A program made the position numbers and the translations under genes. Shown here in pieces: positions 1 to 8,627 of a stretch of 21,810 nt of DNA. Source of the DNA: Haplosporangium gracile (lineage: Eukaryota; Mortierellomycota; Mortierellomycetes; Mortierellales; Mortierellaceae); assembly GCA_015499985.1 (NCBI GenBank), contig JAAAUF010000709.1, forward strand, positions 1 through 21,810, in the 5' to 3' direction. Every line of letters begins with the position of its first letter. Position 1 is the stretch's first letter. Below the pieces are notes generated by a model. That model ran no database searches. It was not told the origin of the DNA and was given only the letters and a program-made list of their open reading frames with translations.

Positions 1-1
1 G

Positions 2-403
2 CAGTACGCCAATCGCGAGTTCCGGACCAGCAACTTCTCTCCCTTTTCTGCCAACATGGCTTTCGAGATTTACCGCCCCACTACGGTGATGTCTCCCAAG
101 ATGCGCCGCCGCCAGGACGCCCCTGCCAGCGCCCCTTCAGCTCCTCAAGGTCTGATCCGCTTGTTAGTCAATGAGGTGCCAATGCTCCTCCCTGGCTGTG
201 GATCCAACTACTTCTGCGAGTGGTCGACCTTCAAGAAGATTCTTCAGCTGACCAGTTCCGGATGTGACTTTGATGGCTGCTGCACTTCCTTGACAAAGCC
301 CGCTTCTGCTTCTGCTCCTGGAAGCGAGGCCAAGGCTGCGTTCTTGGCGGCTTTTGAGAAGAGAGCTGAGCCTGTTTGTTTGTCTGTTGAGCCTGTCGCC
401 TAG
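2..403 (+). CDS. Histidine acid phosphatase, C-terminal part (5' end outside window)
   Basis: The frame is open from the first bases and ends at TAG (401-403), giving about 133 residues. An internal ATG at 56 is not taken as the start, because the residues before it (RTSNFSPFSANMAFE) already match the family pattern of a 'PFaaNmvfE' segment that lies after the catalytic HD motif. Further on are an LVNE strand and the Cys-rich stretch PGCGSNYFCEWSTFKKIL, like the C-terminal end of fungal and animal histidine acid phosphatases (phytase/lysosomal acid phosphatase superfamily). The catalytic RHG and HD motifs would lie upstream and are not visible. Such enzymes are usually secreted or vacuolar and release phosphate from organic esters. 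The last 40 residues (Ala-rich, then FEKRAEPVCLSVEPVA) are not recognised. Family membership is confident; substrate is unknown. Confidence 0.88.
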   Translation, partial: QYANREFRTSNFSPFSANMAFEIYRPTTVMSPKMRRRQDAPASAPSAPQGLIRLLVNEVPMLLPGCGSNYFCEWSTFKKILQLTSSGCDFDGCCTSLTKPASASAPGSEAKAAFLAAFEKRAEPVCLSVEPVA

Positions 404-495
404 CCAATGGGAGGGAGGCTCCTTGTCTTATCCTTTTTTTTCTATATTCTTTCTTTGATCCGTGGACAAATAACCAGCTTGTTTGATACACACTC

Positions 496-532
496 TCATC
501 TTCTATACAATCATCTTCTATATAATCATCTT
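496..532. repeat. 15-bp tandem repeat in the phosphatase 3' UTR
   Basis: The unit TCATCTTCTATACAA (496-510) is followed by TCATCTTCTATATAA (511-525) and a partial third copy TCATCTT (526-532). It lies between the stop codon of the phosphatase gene and its likely poly(A) signal. The T/A-rich units could act as a 3'-end efficiency element, but that is inference. Confidence 0.85.
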
Positions 533-550
533 ATGTGAGATACCGTGAGC

Positions 551-556
551 AATAAA
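551..556 (+). terminator. Likely poly(A) signal of the phosphatase gene
   Basis: A canonical AATAAA lies about 150 nt after the stop codon at 403, inside an AT-rich stretch and just after the 15-bp repeats. Canonical spacing and lack of another copy nearby support it. No transcript evidence is available. Confidence 0.6.
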
Positions 557-632
557 ATAGAATTGAAAAAATCTAAATAGGGCAGACATGTTGATCAGAT
601 GGAAAAAAAAGGAGAAGCAAAGGAGCATTTTT

Positions 633-1501
633 TTAAAGGAGTGCAAGAGCTGATACTACCACACCCACTACCAATATCAACGCAGAATTAGTAGAGAAAG
701 CTGAAGCACTACTGTCATGCACAACTATCACCGTCCCAGACTTTGGAGACGACGGAATAGGTTGCTGTGATGGTGGTGGTGGTGGCGGCACGGTCATTGA
801 TGACTCCATAGAAAGCGGCTTCGCGATCAAGGAAGGACTGCCACTACTATTAATAATCGCTTGTGTAGACGAAGAATCCAAAGAGAGGGATGAAGAAGGG
901 TCGTCGTTGTTGGCGATGGCGATAGCAGCTGCAGTATTGGCACTGACAGAAACACAGAGGGCGACGCCCTTGTCGAGATGGTTATTGTTTTCGCATTCAG
1001 GGCCCAGTTTTGTGTTCCATGTGAGCAGATCTTCTAATGAACATCCGTTTGCTTCCGCGCTGGGGGGATGGGAGGGAGGAAAGGGCGGAGGGGAGGATAA
1101 AGGTTTAGGTTGTTTGTTTTGATTGATAAGGAAGAAAAAAACAACATTTGAAAATGTGCTGTGCTTGTTGTTTGACATGGGGACCAAGTACTTACAATTC
1201 TACGCAGTTGAGACCACTTTCTATTTGGTGGTAAGCAAAAAAACATGGTTGATCAATAAGGCGAGATCTTCAAGAACGGAATAAAGGAGGGACTGGTGAT
1301 TGATTGCTGATATCTGCGTTAAAAGCACGGACCACATTAGTGTCTGAAACAAAGGCACTTTAAATTTTTTTTGTAAAACGTACCTTGGACGACAACTGTC
1401 TTTGTGCAGGATTTGATGACGACCGACATGACAGCCATAGCTGTATATGAAGGAACAGCGACAAGGGTCAAAGTGACCACAGCCAACTGAGATAGCCTCA
1501 T
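633..1501 (-). CDS. Secreted LysM-domain protein, probably GPI-anchored, 3 exons
   Basis: Exons are 1384-1501, 1196-1220 and 633-1059; introns are 163 bp (donor GTACGT) and 136 bp (donor GTAAGT, acceptor CCCCCCAG). The joined frame is 570 nt, 189 residues. Residues 1-21 (MRLSQLAVV...PSYTA) are a signal peptide. Residues 32-86 form one LysM-like domain with Cys32, 45, 54, 70 and 83 and the core SLEDLLTWN (55-63), ending LCVSV. A Ser/Thr/Pro-rich linker with a run of six prolines follows, and the end is a short hydrophobic tail (STNSALILVVGVVVSALALL) typical of a GPI signal. LysM domains bind chitin or peptidoglycan-type GlcNAc polymers, so the product probably sits on the cell wall or membrane surface. 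The 25-nt exon 2 is supported by residue-for-residue alignment with the relic paralogue at 4704-5076: both have 21 residues from the first splice junction to the end of the EDLL/EDFL motif. ATG 1501 is chosen because the signal peptide starts there. Ligand is unknown. Confidence 0.83.
1196..1220 (-). other. 25-nt micro-exon of the LysM gene
   Basis: Exon 1 leaves one base of a codon and this exon leaves two. Only this combination gives an open frame from CTKTVVVQ through ESGLNCVEFA into the LysM core. Other upstream AG acceptors (AACGCAG, TTTCAG) run into a TGA before the donor at 1195. The acceptor is CCACCAAATAG and the donor is GTAAGT. It encodes Cys45 of the domain. Confidence 0.75.
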
Positions 1502-1720
1502 TGTTGTAGTAGATGTTGCTGTTGTGTCCTTGAAGCGGTAGGGTGTTAGATCTGATGAGAAATGTCGGTAAGTCTGCGCACTGTGCAGGTGGACAGATAC
1601 GAGGAGGAGGGGAGAAGGAGAGAGAGAGGAAGGGCGATGATGATGCAAAGGCAGGAAGGGGGACGAAAAAGTGAGATTTGTCAAAGAAAACCTTTTTTTT
1701 TGTTTGTCAGGAGCTGGTCG

Positions 1721-1728
1721 TTTTTATA
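1721..1728 (-). promoter_or_regulatory. TATA-like element upstream of the LysM gene
   Basis: The minus strand reads TATAAAAA about 220 bp upstream of the LysM start at 1501. This implies a 5' UTR of up to about 190 nt, which is pyrimidine-rich in the minus sense near the ATG. Position and sequence fit a core promoter, but fungal TATA boxes are variable and unproven here. Confidence 0.35.
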
Positions 1729-1993
1729 TTTTCTCTTCCCCTTCCTCATTGTTTGTTTTATTTTTTACTCCAAAAAAAAAAAGGAAAAAAAACGCGGAGT
1801 GACGAAATTTTTTGCTCTTAATTCAGTCGTTGATTGATTTTTTGTCACACTTTAAACAAACAACGTACGGACAATCATTTTCTTTTGAATGATGGCTCAT
1901 TTCTTGGGTCAGTAGAGCGAGTTTACTGTTTTAATGTCAATACCTGAGAGACGACTTGCGAAGATAAAAAAAGGAAAAAGGAAGGGCAAGTAA

Positions 1994-2040
1994 TGTTACT
2001 CTTCATAACCATGATCATGGTAGAGGATGAGAAGAGTACA
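1994..2040. repeat. 47-bp imperfect inverted repeat with a 14-bp perfect palindrome core
   Basis: The core ACCATGATCATGGT (2008-2021) is a perfect palindrome. Outer arms ACTCTTC (1998-2004) and GAAGAGT (2031-2037) are exact complements, and TGT (1994-1996) pairs with ACA (2038-2040) with a one-base bulge. The element lies about 500 bp upstream of the LysM gene. It could be a dimeric factor site or a cruciform; no function is assigned. Confidence 0.8.
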
Positions 2041-2598
2041 GAAACGGTTTTGGAAGAGGAATGACGGAACAACTAGAAAGCAGCTAAAAGCCGATGTGAA
2101 GAACAAGACGAAAAATGCTCCACTACTCTATTAGCTCCTCCCACCAGCTCTTTAAGCTCAATTGGACATTTTCTCCTAATTTACAATGATCCTCATCTTC
2201 GTCCAGCCTTTCATGGTCTCCCCCTTTTTCCTTTAGCGCGTGCTTGTCTAACGCTCATTTTGTGCTCCGTGATCCGTGTATGGAGACAATGAGGAGAAAA
2301 ATAAAACGAGCGTTATGTTTTGTGTGTTCGCATTTTTTTTTTTTTATTTCCAAGGAAAAACTCGAACAGGAAAAAAGCACATTATAGAAAAAGCAGGAGC
2401 AGGAAAAAAAAAGACTTTGTTGATTATTATTATTCTTTTTATTTAGGGTAAGTGTTTAGGAATGCGATAGCGGATTGTATATTGCGCATTTGACATAATA
2501 TTTTATTTCGACCGATTAGTCAGCTATTCACGACTACGTTTTCGTTCCAAACCCATGCAAACCCCGCTCACAACTGGATCAGCGGTTAATTTTTTAAC

Positions 2599-4703
2599 TC
2601 ATTTTGATTGAAAGGCATAATAGTTACAATTGATCAAAGAGACATCAAAAAACCCCTCCTGGTCAAATGTATCAGCGCCGTTGACGATCGGGCATTCAAC
2701 AATCCCAAGTCGGGCTAAATCTTGCGAAGACAATGAGGGGTAAAGATCCGAGAGATTTACATGCCTTGTCTTACTACTGTATCCTTGGGGCAGCATCCTA
2801 AACGACATGAACAGACTCTCGAGCGTGATCATTGTCCATCCAGCTAGGCCCAATTGATTGAGAGCGGAGTAACTCCCGCCAGGAGCTGCGGCATGGTTTT
2901 GTCATTGATTACCCACTTCATCCAGACGCAGGTAATCGAGTGAAGGTAAACAGAGGTGCTTGCTGACTGGTAGTGATGACGGAGAAAGAGAGGCGTTGCC
3001 TTTGCTGCTGCTTGTTGGTATGAACAAAAAGTCTGCCTGGGTAATCACTCGGATGTGTTCTCCAAGAGTTATCGAGAGGGTGTCCAGAATCAAGGCTTCC
3101 AGCCCAGAGCATTCACAAAGGTGCTTGAACTCAAAGAAGTAGCCAAATTCGGACGACAAACTGAGCGCTGTAAGAAGAGGTAGTTACCAATCCCAAGTCC
3201 AACGCGAACGAATAATCTTGGGCAACGGATTGCTTGGCCGCGTAGCAGCAACTCCTGTCTGGATGCCGTAGGATCGACATAGCTCTGCCACTGACGGGAT
3301 AAATCTTCGAAATTAACCTCATCTCTGGTTGATCGGAGCTCAAAAACCAGGTGTGTTAGTCTTGATGTCGAAGTAAGGGTTGTCGGATTGAATGTCAGAG
3401 CAGGCCAGTCGCTCGCATGCAATTGTTCGAAATGGTCCAGACGAACAGGCAGGCAGGTAAGGGACGATGCCTTGACAAGAGTACTCTAGAGTGTTGTCGA
3501 CCAGTCGGAGGTATATCAGGTTGGGGCAATGAGCGAACAGCTGCGGGTCTAGCGCCATTCGACACACGCGCTGTTCAAGTGCAACTGTGTTAAAGCTGGA
3601 AGATCAATCCAGCCTCGCCCAACGTGAATTGAATCAGGCAGATCCAGGTACGAGTAATCAAAGAAGCGGATGGTAAGATGCTTCAATGACTGGCTGAAGG
3701 CAAAGACAATATCTTCGATGTCGTCAGTGCTTGATAAAGAAGTAAGTCCGATGTCGATATGCTGAAGTGGAACCAGGCCGGGGATCCGATGGGCCCGCTG
3801 TGAAATCTCATCCTGCGCCACAAACCGTTGCCCAGCCTGGGTGTTGCCGACCGCGGTGTTCCAACCAGTTGCCTCCAAGTCATTCTTCTCCTGAATCGCC
3901 CACTTGAACATAACAGTTCTCTTACTGCTGATGAACAGTTTTCTCAAAGAGCAACACCGCTGAAGAATAAATTGCTTGTCGACAAAAATGGCGTCCCCCA
4001 CTGGCTCTAAGACATAAACACTGGCGAACTCTCGGACATGCGCCAAATCAATTGACTGGGGATGGACCAAGAACTTTCAGCCAGTTGTCATTTCCAAGAT
4101 GTGTTGGCCTAGACAGCGGGGGAAGGAGACGATAGAAATCCAGTTGAGCGCGTTCAATATACTCTCGGTCAACCGTCTTTGACATTGCATCCTGCAGATA
4201 TTGAACAGTCTTGAGCTGGCCCTTGGAAAGTCGTATATGCTCCTGAACAAACCGCATCATCTTCTGAATCAACGCGACTCGGCGTTGTTTTCTAGTCTCG
4301 TCGTCGACCTCGCCTTTATCGTCATTGCCTTGCAAGAGATCCTCTAATATAAGGCTTGTCGAAAAATGGTCTGCTTCTAGGCTCTTGAATCAGCCGATAA
4401 TCTTGTGATACTGCTTGATATGAGACATTGGGATGGCGAAGGATTTAAGCTGCTCGAGGACGGGATCCGCTAAACACCAGAAAGCATCCAAACGGGTCGT
4501 GATTCGGTAGTATTCTTGATGCCTGTCTTCCGTGGCCTTGACTGCTGGCTTGGCATCCCGAGTATGCTCCGGCTTGACGGCCTCACCAGCTGCACCAATC
4601 GTCTTCTTTTCGTCCTTTGCCTCTTTGAGTGATGCATCTGCATCTGCAGCTGGGGCGGTTTTTTCTTCTTTGGCCTCGGGAAAGAGGGGGGAGGGGGTTG
4701 ATA
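2599..4703 (-). pseudogene. Decayed leucine-rich-repeat gene of a Mortierella-type expanded family
   Basis: Reading downward from about 4530, one protein can be followed across changing frames. It has an N-terminal helical part (LADPVLEQLKSF, KQRRVALIQKMMRFVQEHIR, KTVQYLQDAMSKTVDREYIE) and then a leucine-rich-repeat part (LPALTQLHLNSACVEW, CPNLIYLRLVDNTLEY, DWPALTFNPTTL, ECSGLEALILDTL, LGLAGWTMITLESLF), ending at 2599. The lesions are TGA at 4390-4392, a frameshift near 4068, near 3560, near 3444 and near 3215, TAA at 3184-3186, and frameshifts near 2920 and near 2862. Sense resumes immediately on both sides of each lesion, so this is one broken gene and not several small ones. From memory, the order of motifs matches large F-box/LRR-like families of Mortierellaceae; that family call is recollection. 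No intron in the affected places would repair the frames. The 5' limit is uncertain because it merges with the LysM relic. Confidence 0.82.
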
Positions 4704-5076
4704 CCACCGGAGTTAATGGAGACACACATCTTCTCGCCCGTGTCGAGGTCCATGCAGTTCTTACGCGACTTCTCGTTGTATTGGAGAAAATCCTCGAAGG
4801 TGACGTTGAAATCCCTTGCAAAGTCGGCGCGTGCATCGTATTTAGCTAGTTCATTGTGTGGATGAGTGAGAGTAAGAGCGAGGGGGTGAGGGTGAGATTG
4901 TGTGCTAGTTTTTGCGCCATTATTGTGGTTTTCACTCAATTTGGTAATAACTTACGATCGACGACAACGGTCTTTGTGCACTCCTTGATCGGAATGGGGA
5001 CAACAGCCGTGACCTGGCACACGACGAACGACAACAGAACAAGGGCCAATGCGGTCTTCTTTTTTACTGAGGATAT
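4704..5076 (-). pseudogene. Decaying LysM-domain paralogue, fused in frame order to the LRR relic
   Basis: Exon 1 is 4956-5076 and the next exon starts at 4845, separated by a 110-bp intron (donor GTAAGT, acceptor AACTAG). Exon 1 carries a signal-peptide-like segment (KKKTALALVLLSFVVC) and ends CTKTVVVD, matching CTKTVVVQ of the intact gene at 633-1501 with the same splice phase. The LysM core FNVTFEDFLQYNEKSRKNC and MCVS follow. Defects: the codon where the ATG should be is ATA (5074-5076), and no ATG occurs on this strand up to 5301; the LysM cysteine equivalent to Cys45 of the intact copy is Arg; the second intron is absent; and after MCVSIN the frame shifts by one base within a C-rich run (about 4681-4705) into the frame of the LRR relic. 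A 37-43-nt intron could repair the shift but would be unusually short. A distant 5' exon cannot be fully excluded. Confidence 0.72.
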
Positions 5077-5839
5077 GAGATAGTGGAGGGTAGGTTGCTG
5101 AAGGATAAGGAGAGGAAGAAGGAAGAGGTGGCGATGGATGATGACGAATGGATAAATAAACAGACAACGGTGCTGTCTTTATGTGAGATAACGGGCAGCA
5201 ACGGTTTCTGAGAGAATATTAGAACGCGTGTGTTGATTACTTTAATTAATGACTAGCGGCACTACGGTGCACAGGTGGTAGGACTGATGCACGTCGGCAT
5301 ATTTTCGCTCTTTAGTCAGTGCTTTTGGACTTCTTGCCGAGAAGAATGAATGTTCCTGGCTGAACACAAAAACGTGTACTAGCAAACGTATTCTTCTTTG
5401 TTAACCCTGGGTCCAATGCTGGCATTAGTAGATAGTCAGATAGGCGGGCGAACGAAGAACAGAATAGTACATGCCGATAGGCCAACGGTAAATAACGACA
5501 TGAAGTGTTGTTGTCGATATGTAGCATTATGGGGAATGCTACCTTTTTTTGTATTTCTATCCATTATCGCATGCTAGAAGAGGGAATGTGTCGCTACAAC
5601 AGGGTGCTGCAGTGTGTGCGCCCACCTGTAGGGATGTGCACTGGCTGATGGATTGAATGCCCCTCAAGAGCAGTCCATTTCTCTCTTCTTTCGCATAAAA
5701 AGAAGGATGAGCCAAATCTGCGTGGGTCCCTTTTCTGCCTGCTGCTTGCCGACCACCAGAAGAACTCCATCCACTCGACCCATTCACACCCTTTCCTTTG
5801 ACCTTCGCTTGCTCCACAATCAAACTCATTCATTAACCC
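5077..5839. promoter_or_regulatory. Divergent upstream region of the LysM relic and the UBC gene
   Basis: About 760 bp with no supportable coding sequence. A TATA-like CATAAAAAG lies at 5694-5702, about 140 bp before the UBC start, followed by a pyrimidine-rich leader (CCACTCGACCCATTCACACC and similar) that is typical of fungal 5' UTRs. The half next to the LysM relic is also pyrimidine-rich in the minus sense, as expected of an old leader. Confidence 0.5.
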
Positions 5840-8182
5840 ATGACTGAACAGTCCACACTCTTGCTCAAGAAGCAGCTCAAAGGTAAATATACTTCGAGAA
5901 CTTTACTTGTCTCATGGAAGAAAAGGAACTATTTCATACATACAGAGACTTACATTGCGTGTCGGCCAACGAACAAAAAAAAAAGAAGGTTCTTTAGCAA
6001 ATACCATGGCACGCAACGCACTTACCTATAGAAGGAGCAGAAGAATGAGCAAGGGGAGAAGGAAAGTTGGGGGGCTCAAAACCATTTTTTTTCTTTTACA
6101 AGTTCATTGACAGCTGTGCTTACCCTCAGTGGCGGCGTGGTCGATCTCACACTCGCCACCAGAAGAGTCTCGTTTCCACCGTGCACTGACTGGAAGTCGA
6201 GTAACAAAGTTTAGTGGTCCCTGTTGTCAGAAAAGAGGGGCGGAAGACGGAGAAAAAAAACGACACCTCTGTCCTACTTTGTTGCTATGTGCCTTCTCCA
6301 CGCTGCTTCCCACCTGTGCTGCGGTCTGTTCCTTGCCCTTTCACTTCCACCCCCTTGCCCTTTCTTCCTGCCACAAACCCAACACACCCCTTTATTGAAT
6401 CCTAATTCAAACATGGGACGGAAACGAATGGCCACGCAAGATCAAACCCGTGAACAGTCGACAACCAAGAAAAGAGAGTGAATGGGAAGGAGGAGGGAGG
6501 AGGTTGTCAGAATGAGCTCACAACCCGTTAGGATGTCGTCTTCTAGTGGTTGGGTGTATGCGGTACCTACTGACCGCACCAACTAACACACCACCACTCT
6601 TGTGTTCGATTGTGTGTATGTGTAGAGCTTACCAAGCGCCCTGTTGAGGGCTTCTCTGCCGGCCTTCTCGAGGATGATAATATTTTTGAGGTATGGAAGC
6701 CTGTTTGTCCCTGTCAGATGAAGATGGTCTCTTGATCGTCGTTTGTTGTTGTTGTTGACTGTGGCTAACAGCGACTCTTTATTCTCCTTGCGTTTGATAT
6801 CGAATAGTGGGAAATCATGATCATGGGCCCACACGACACTCTCTAGTAAGGCTCATTACCAGCAATGCTGCTGCACTGCACGCACATCGACATACACTCA
6901 CTACACACAAGGGAAAAGACCGACAGAGAAGCAAGTTTGCTTTTTTGTTTTCTTTATTACTTCGGCAAGCATTTCAGTGGCACACACATACTCTCACACA
7001 AAACGTACAGCATAAAAGCGACATGGAAAAGAAGGGCTATTTTTATCATATCGGCATTTTATTCAACGTAAGGAGGGCTCAAACTTGCATGCAAGGGCAA
7101 TCCATCTGTTTTATCTTATTCTATTCAAGCGACTCTTTTTGATTCGACCATTCCAACAGGAGGACAACAACGACAAAAACAACGGACAAATCAGATTCAT
7201 CATGGATTAGCTTTTGTCGATTACAATGTCTTTTTTCCAACCAAAGACTGGATGAAAGAGAGGGGAAAGATGAAAGAGGGATGTCTAGGGGCATGGCGAT
7301 GCCAGTTTGTAACAAATTTCCAATTTCCCCTTATGCTTTAGCCCCTGCGCCAACTTTTTTTTATTCACCACTTTATCAAAACATGCTGTCGATGCAAAAT
7401 TGGTTGTTTCAAGATGTTTCCAGCAAGTGGACTAATTGCTCTTGTACTTTTTTGTGTTTATCAATTGAATCACTCTTATCCAGTGAGGGCGGCTTCTTCA
7501 GGGCTATCATGACCTTCCCCAAGGAATATCCTCTCATGCCTCCAAAACTTCGCTTCACAACCGATATTTATCACCCCAACGGTAAGCATGAACGGATATT
7601 GGTTATGGACTTGAATGAAATGCGTTACTCTAGAGAGTCAAAAGTCGGATAGACTCATTACAGTGCTCTCTTTTTTCACATTTTAATAGTCTACCCCAAC
7701 GGCGAGGTGTGCATTTCTATCTTGGTAAGCAAGTCCGTCAGACCTTACAGTTGCAGTCGTTCTGGATGATGAAGATCACGACAGACAAACGGTCCAGTAT
7801 AGGCACAATCACATCAAGGCTCACTCAAAGTGTATTTGTTTTGTTACTGTGTCAATAGCACCCTCCAGGTGAAGACAAGTACGGTTACGAACAGGCGAGC
7901 GAGCGTTGGTCCCCGGTCCACACCGTCGAGACCATCCTGATCAGTGTCATCTCGATGTTATCCAGTCCCAACGACGAGAGTCCCGCCAACATTGAGGCCG
8001 CAGTAAGACCTTGTGTGCCATGATTTAATCATTGCAATTATTATCGTTATCAATTATTGAATGATGTACTAACTATGAGTATCACTTCTCTATGGGTTCA
8101 ATAGAAAGAATGGCGCGACAACTATCCTTCGTACAAGAAGAAGGTTCAGCGCATTGCAAGACGCTCAGCAGAGCAAATGTAA
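5840..8182 (+). CDS. UBC7: Ubiquitin-conjugating enzyme E2, Ubc7/UBE2G1 type, 7 exons
   Basis: Exons: 5840-5882, 6626-6690, 6808-6845, 7484-7581, 7690-7724, 7859-8002, 8105-8182. They join to 501 nt, 166 residues, close to the 170 of human UBE2G1. All six introns have GT and AG ends, and a perfect TACTAAC branch site lies in the last one (8067-8073). The protein starts [13 protein letters not shown] and contains [28 protein letters not shown], the HPN motif (79-81), catalytic Cys89 in [11 protein letters not shown], and the acidic loop [19 protein letters not shown] that sets the Ubc7/UBE2G class apart from short E2s. E2s accept ubiquitin from E1 as a Cys thioester and pass it on with an E3; this class acts in protein quality control, and the Ubc7 branch in ER-associated degradation. 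The usual GPPDT reads GPHDT here (residues 43-47). Introns 1 (743 bp) and 3 (638 bp) are far longer than the others (102-134 bp). The 'Ubc7' label follows orthology naming; S. pombe ubc15 is an alternative name. Confidence 0.96.
6545..6598 (+). other. Imperfect stem-loop covering the branch site of UBC intron 1
   Basis: Complementary blocks nest in order: AGTGGT (6545-6550) with ACCACT (6593-6598), GTTGG (6549-6553) overlapping its end with CCAAC (6579-6583), and GCGGT (6560-6564) with ACCGC (6573-6577). The likely branch site CTAAC (6583-6587) falls inside, about 38 nt before the acceptor at 6624-6625. Pairing could affect splicing of this long first intron; this is inference from sequence only. 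Confidence 0.4.
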
Positions 8183-8627
8183 AAACGAGCTGCTGGAAAA
8201 AAAAAAAGTTCAGGCTACAACGATTGCTTCACTTACCCTGTAAACATGCGTAGGCGTTCATTGGTTGGCGGGGCAGGCGTATTGTCAACAACACAAAAAA
8301 CATACCAGAGTCAGGCGAGGTCGACATTATTTTTACAACCAGGAGAGGTCAACAAACAACCAACAAGCAGCAACTTCAACCAAAACAACATCAGCAAACG
8401 CAAAAAACAAGTGAATAAACAACAATTTCAACAAAATCGAATGCAAAGAAGGTGCGGAAGATGAGTATGTATTATAGGGTTTGTAGAATGGATGCAAGAG
8501 GGAAATAGAGAGATGTCTGCTACCTGTGAGCCGATATGCGGCACGCGGGGGAGGGGATGGAGATGGGAACGGGATAGGGTTGTGTGCAAGATTTTGTTAT
8601 TTTGTTAATGTGGCGTTTGATTTATGT
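8183..8627. other. Convergent 3' region between the UBC and SRPBCC genes
   Basis: No gene is seen in these 445 bp. An AATAAA at 8414-8419 is the likely poly(A) signal of the UBC gene, in a CAA-rich stretch (8340-8440). No canonical signal is obvious on the minus strand for the SRPBCC gene, so the two transcripts may overlap at their 3' ends. Confidence 0.6.
8414..8419 (+). terminator. Likely poly(A) signal of the UBC gene
   Basis: Canonical AATAAA about 230 nt after the UBC stop codon at 8180-8182. It is the only exact match close by on this strand. Confidence 0.5.

Larger units (their letters stand above)
1502..2598. other. Intergenic region upstream of the LysM gene
   Basis: About 1.1 kb without a supportable gene. 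It contains T-rich and A-rich homopolymers, a TATA-like site on the minus strand (1721-1728), a 47-bp imperfect inverted repeat (1994-2040), and the motif GTTCGCA followed by 13 T (2326-2345) that recurs at 10887-10908. Open frames here are short and homopolymer-driven. Confidence 0.7.

Noticed and set aside
3828..4010. Plus-strand frame inside the LRR relic
   Set aside because: Antisense of recognisable LRR-family wording on the minus strand.
4663..4705. A 37-43-nt intron that would rejoin the LysM relic frame to the LRR frame
   Set aside because: GT and AG ends exist and the length fits the phase, but such an intron would be far shorter than the 102-163 bp introns typical here, and the start codon is missing anyway.
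4532..4849. Plus-strand frame of 105 codons
   Set aside because: Antisense shadow of the Ala/Glu/Lys-rich linker of the LysM-LRR relic.
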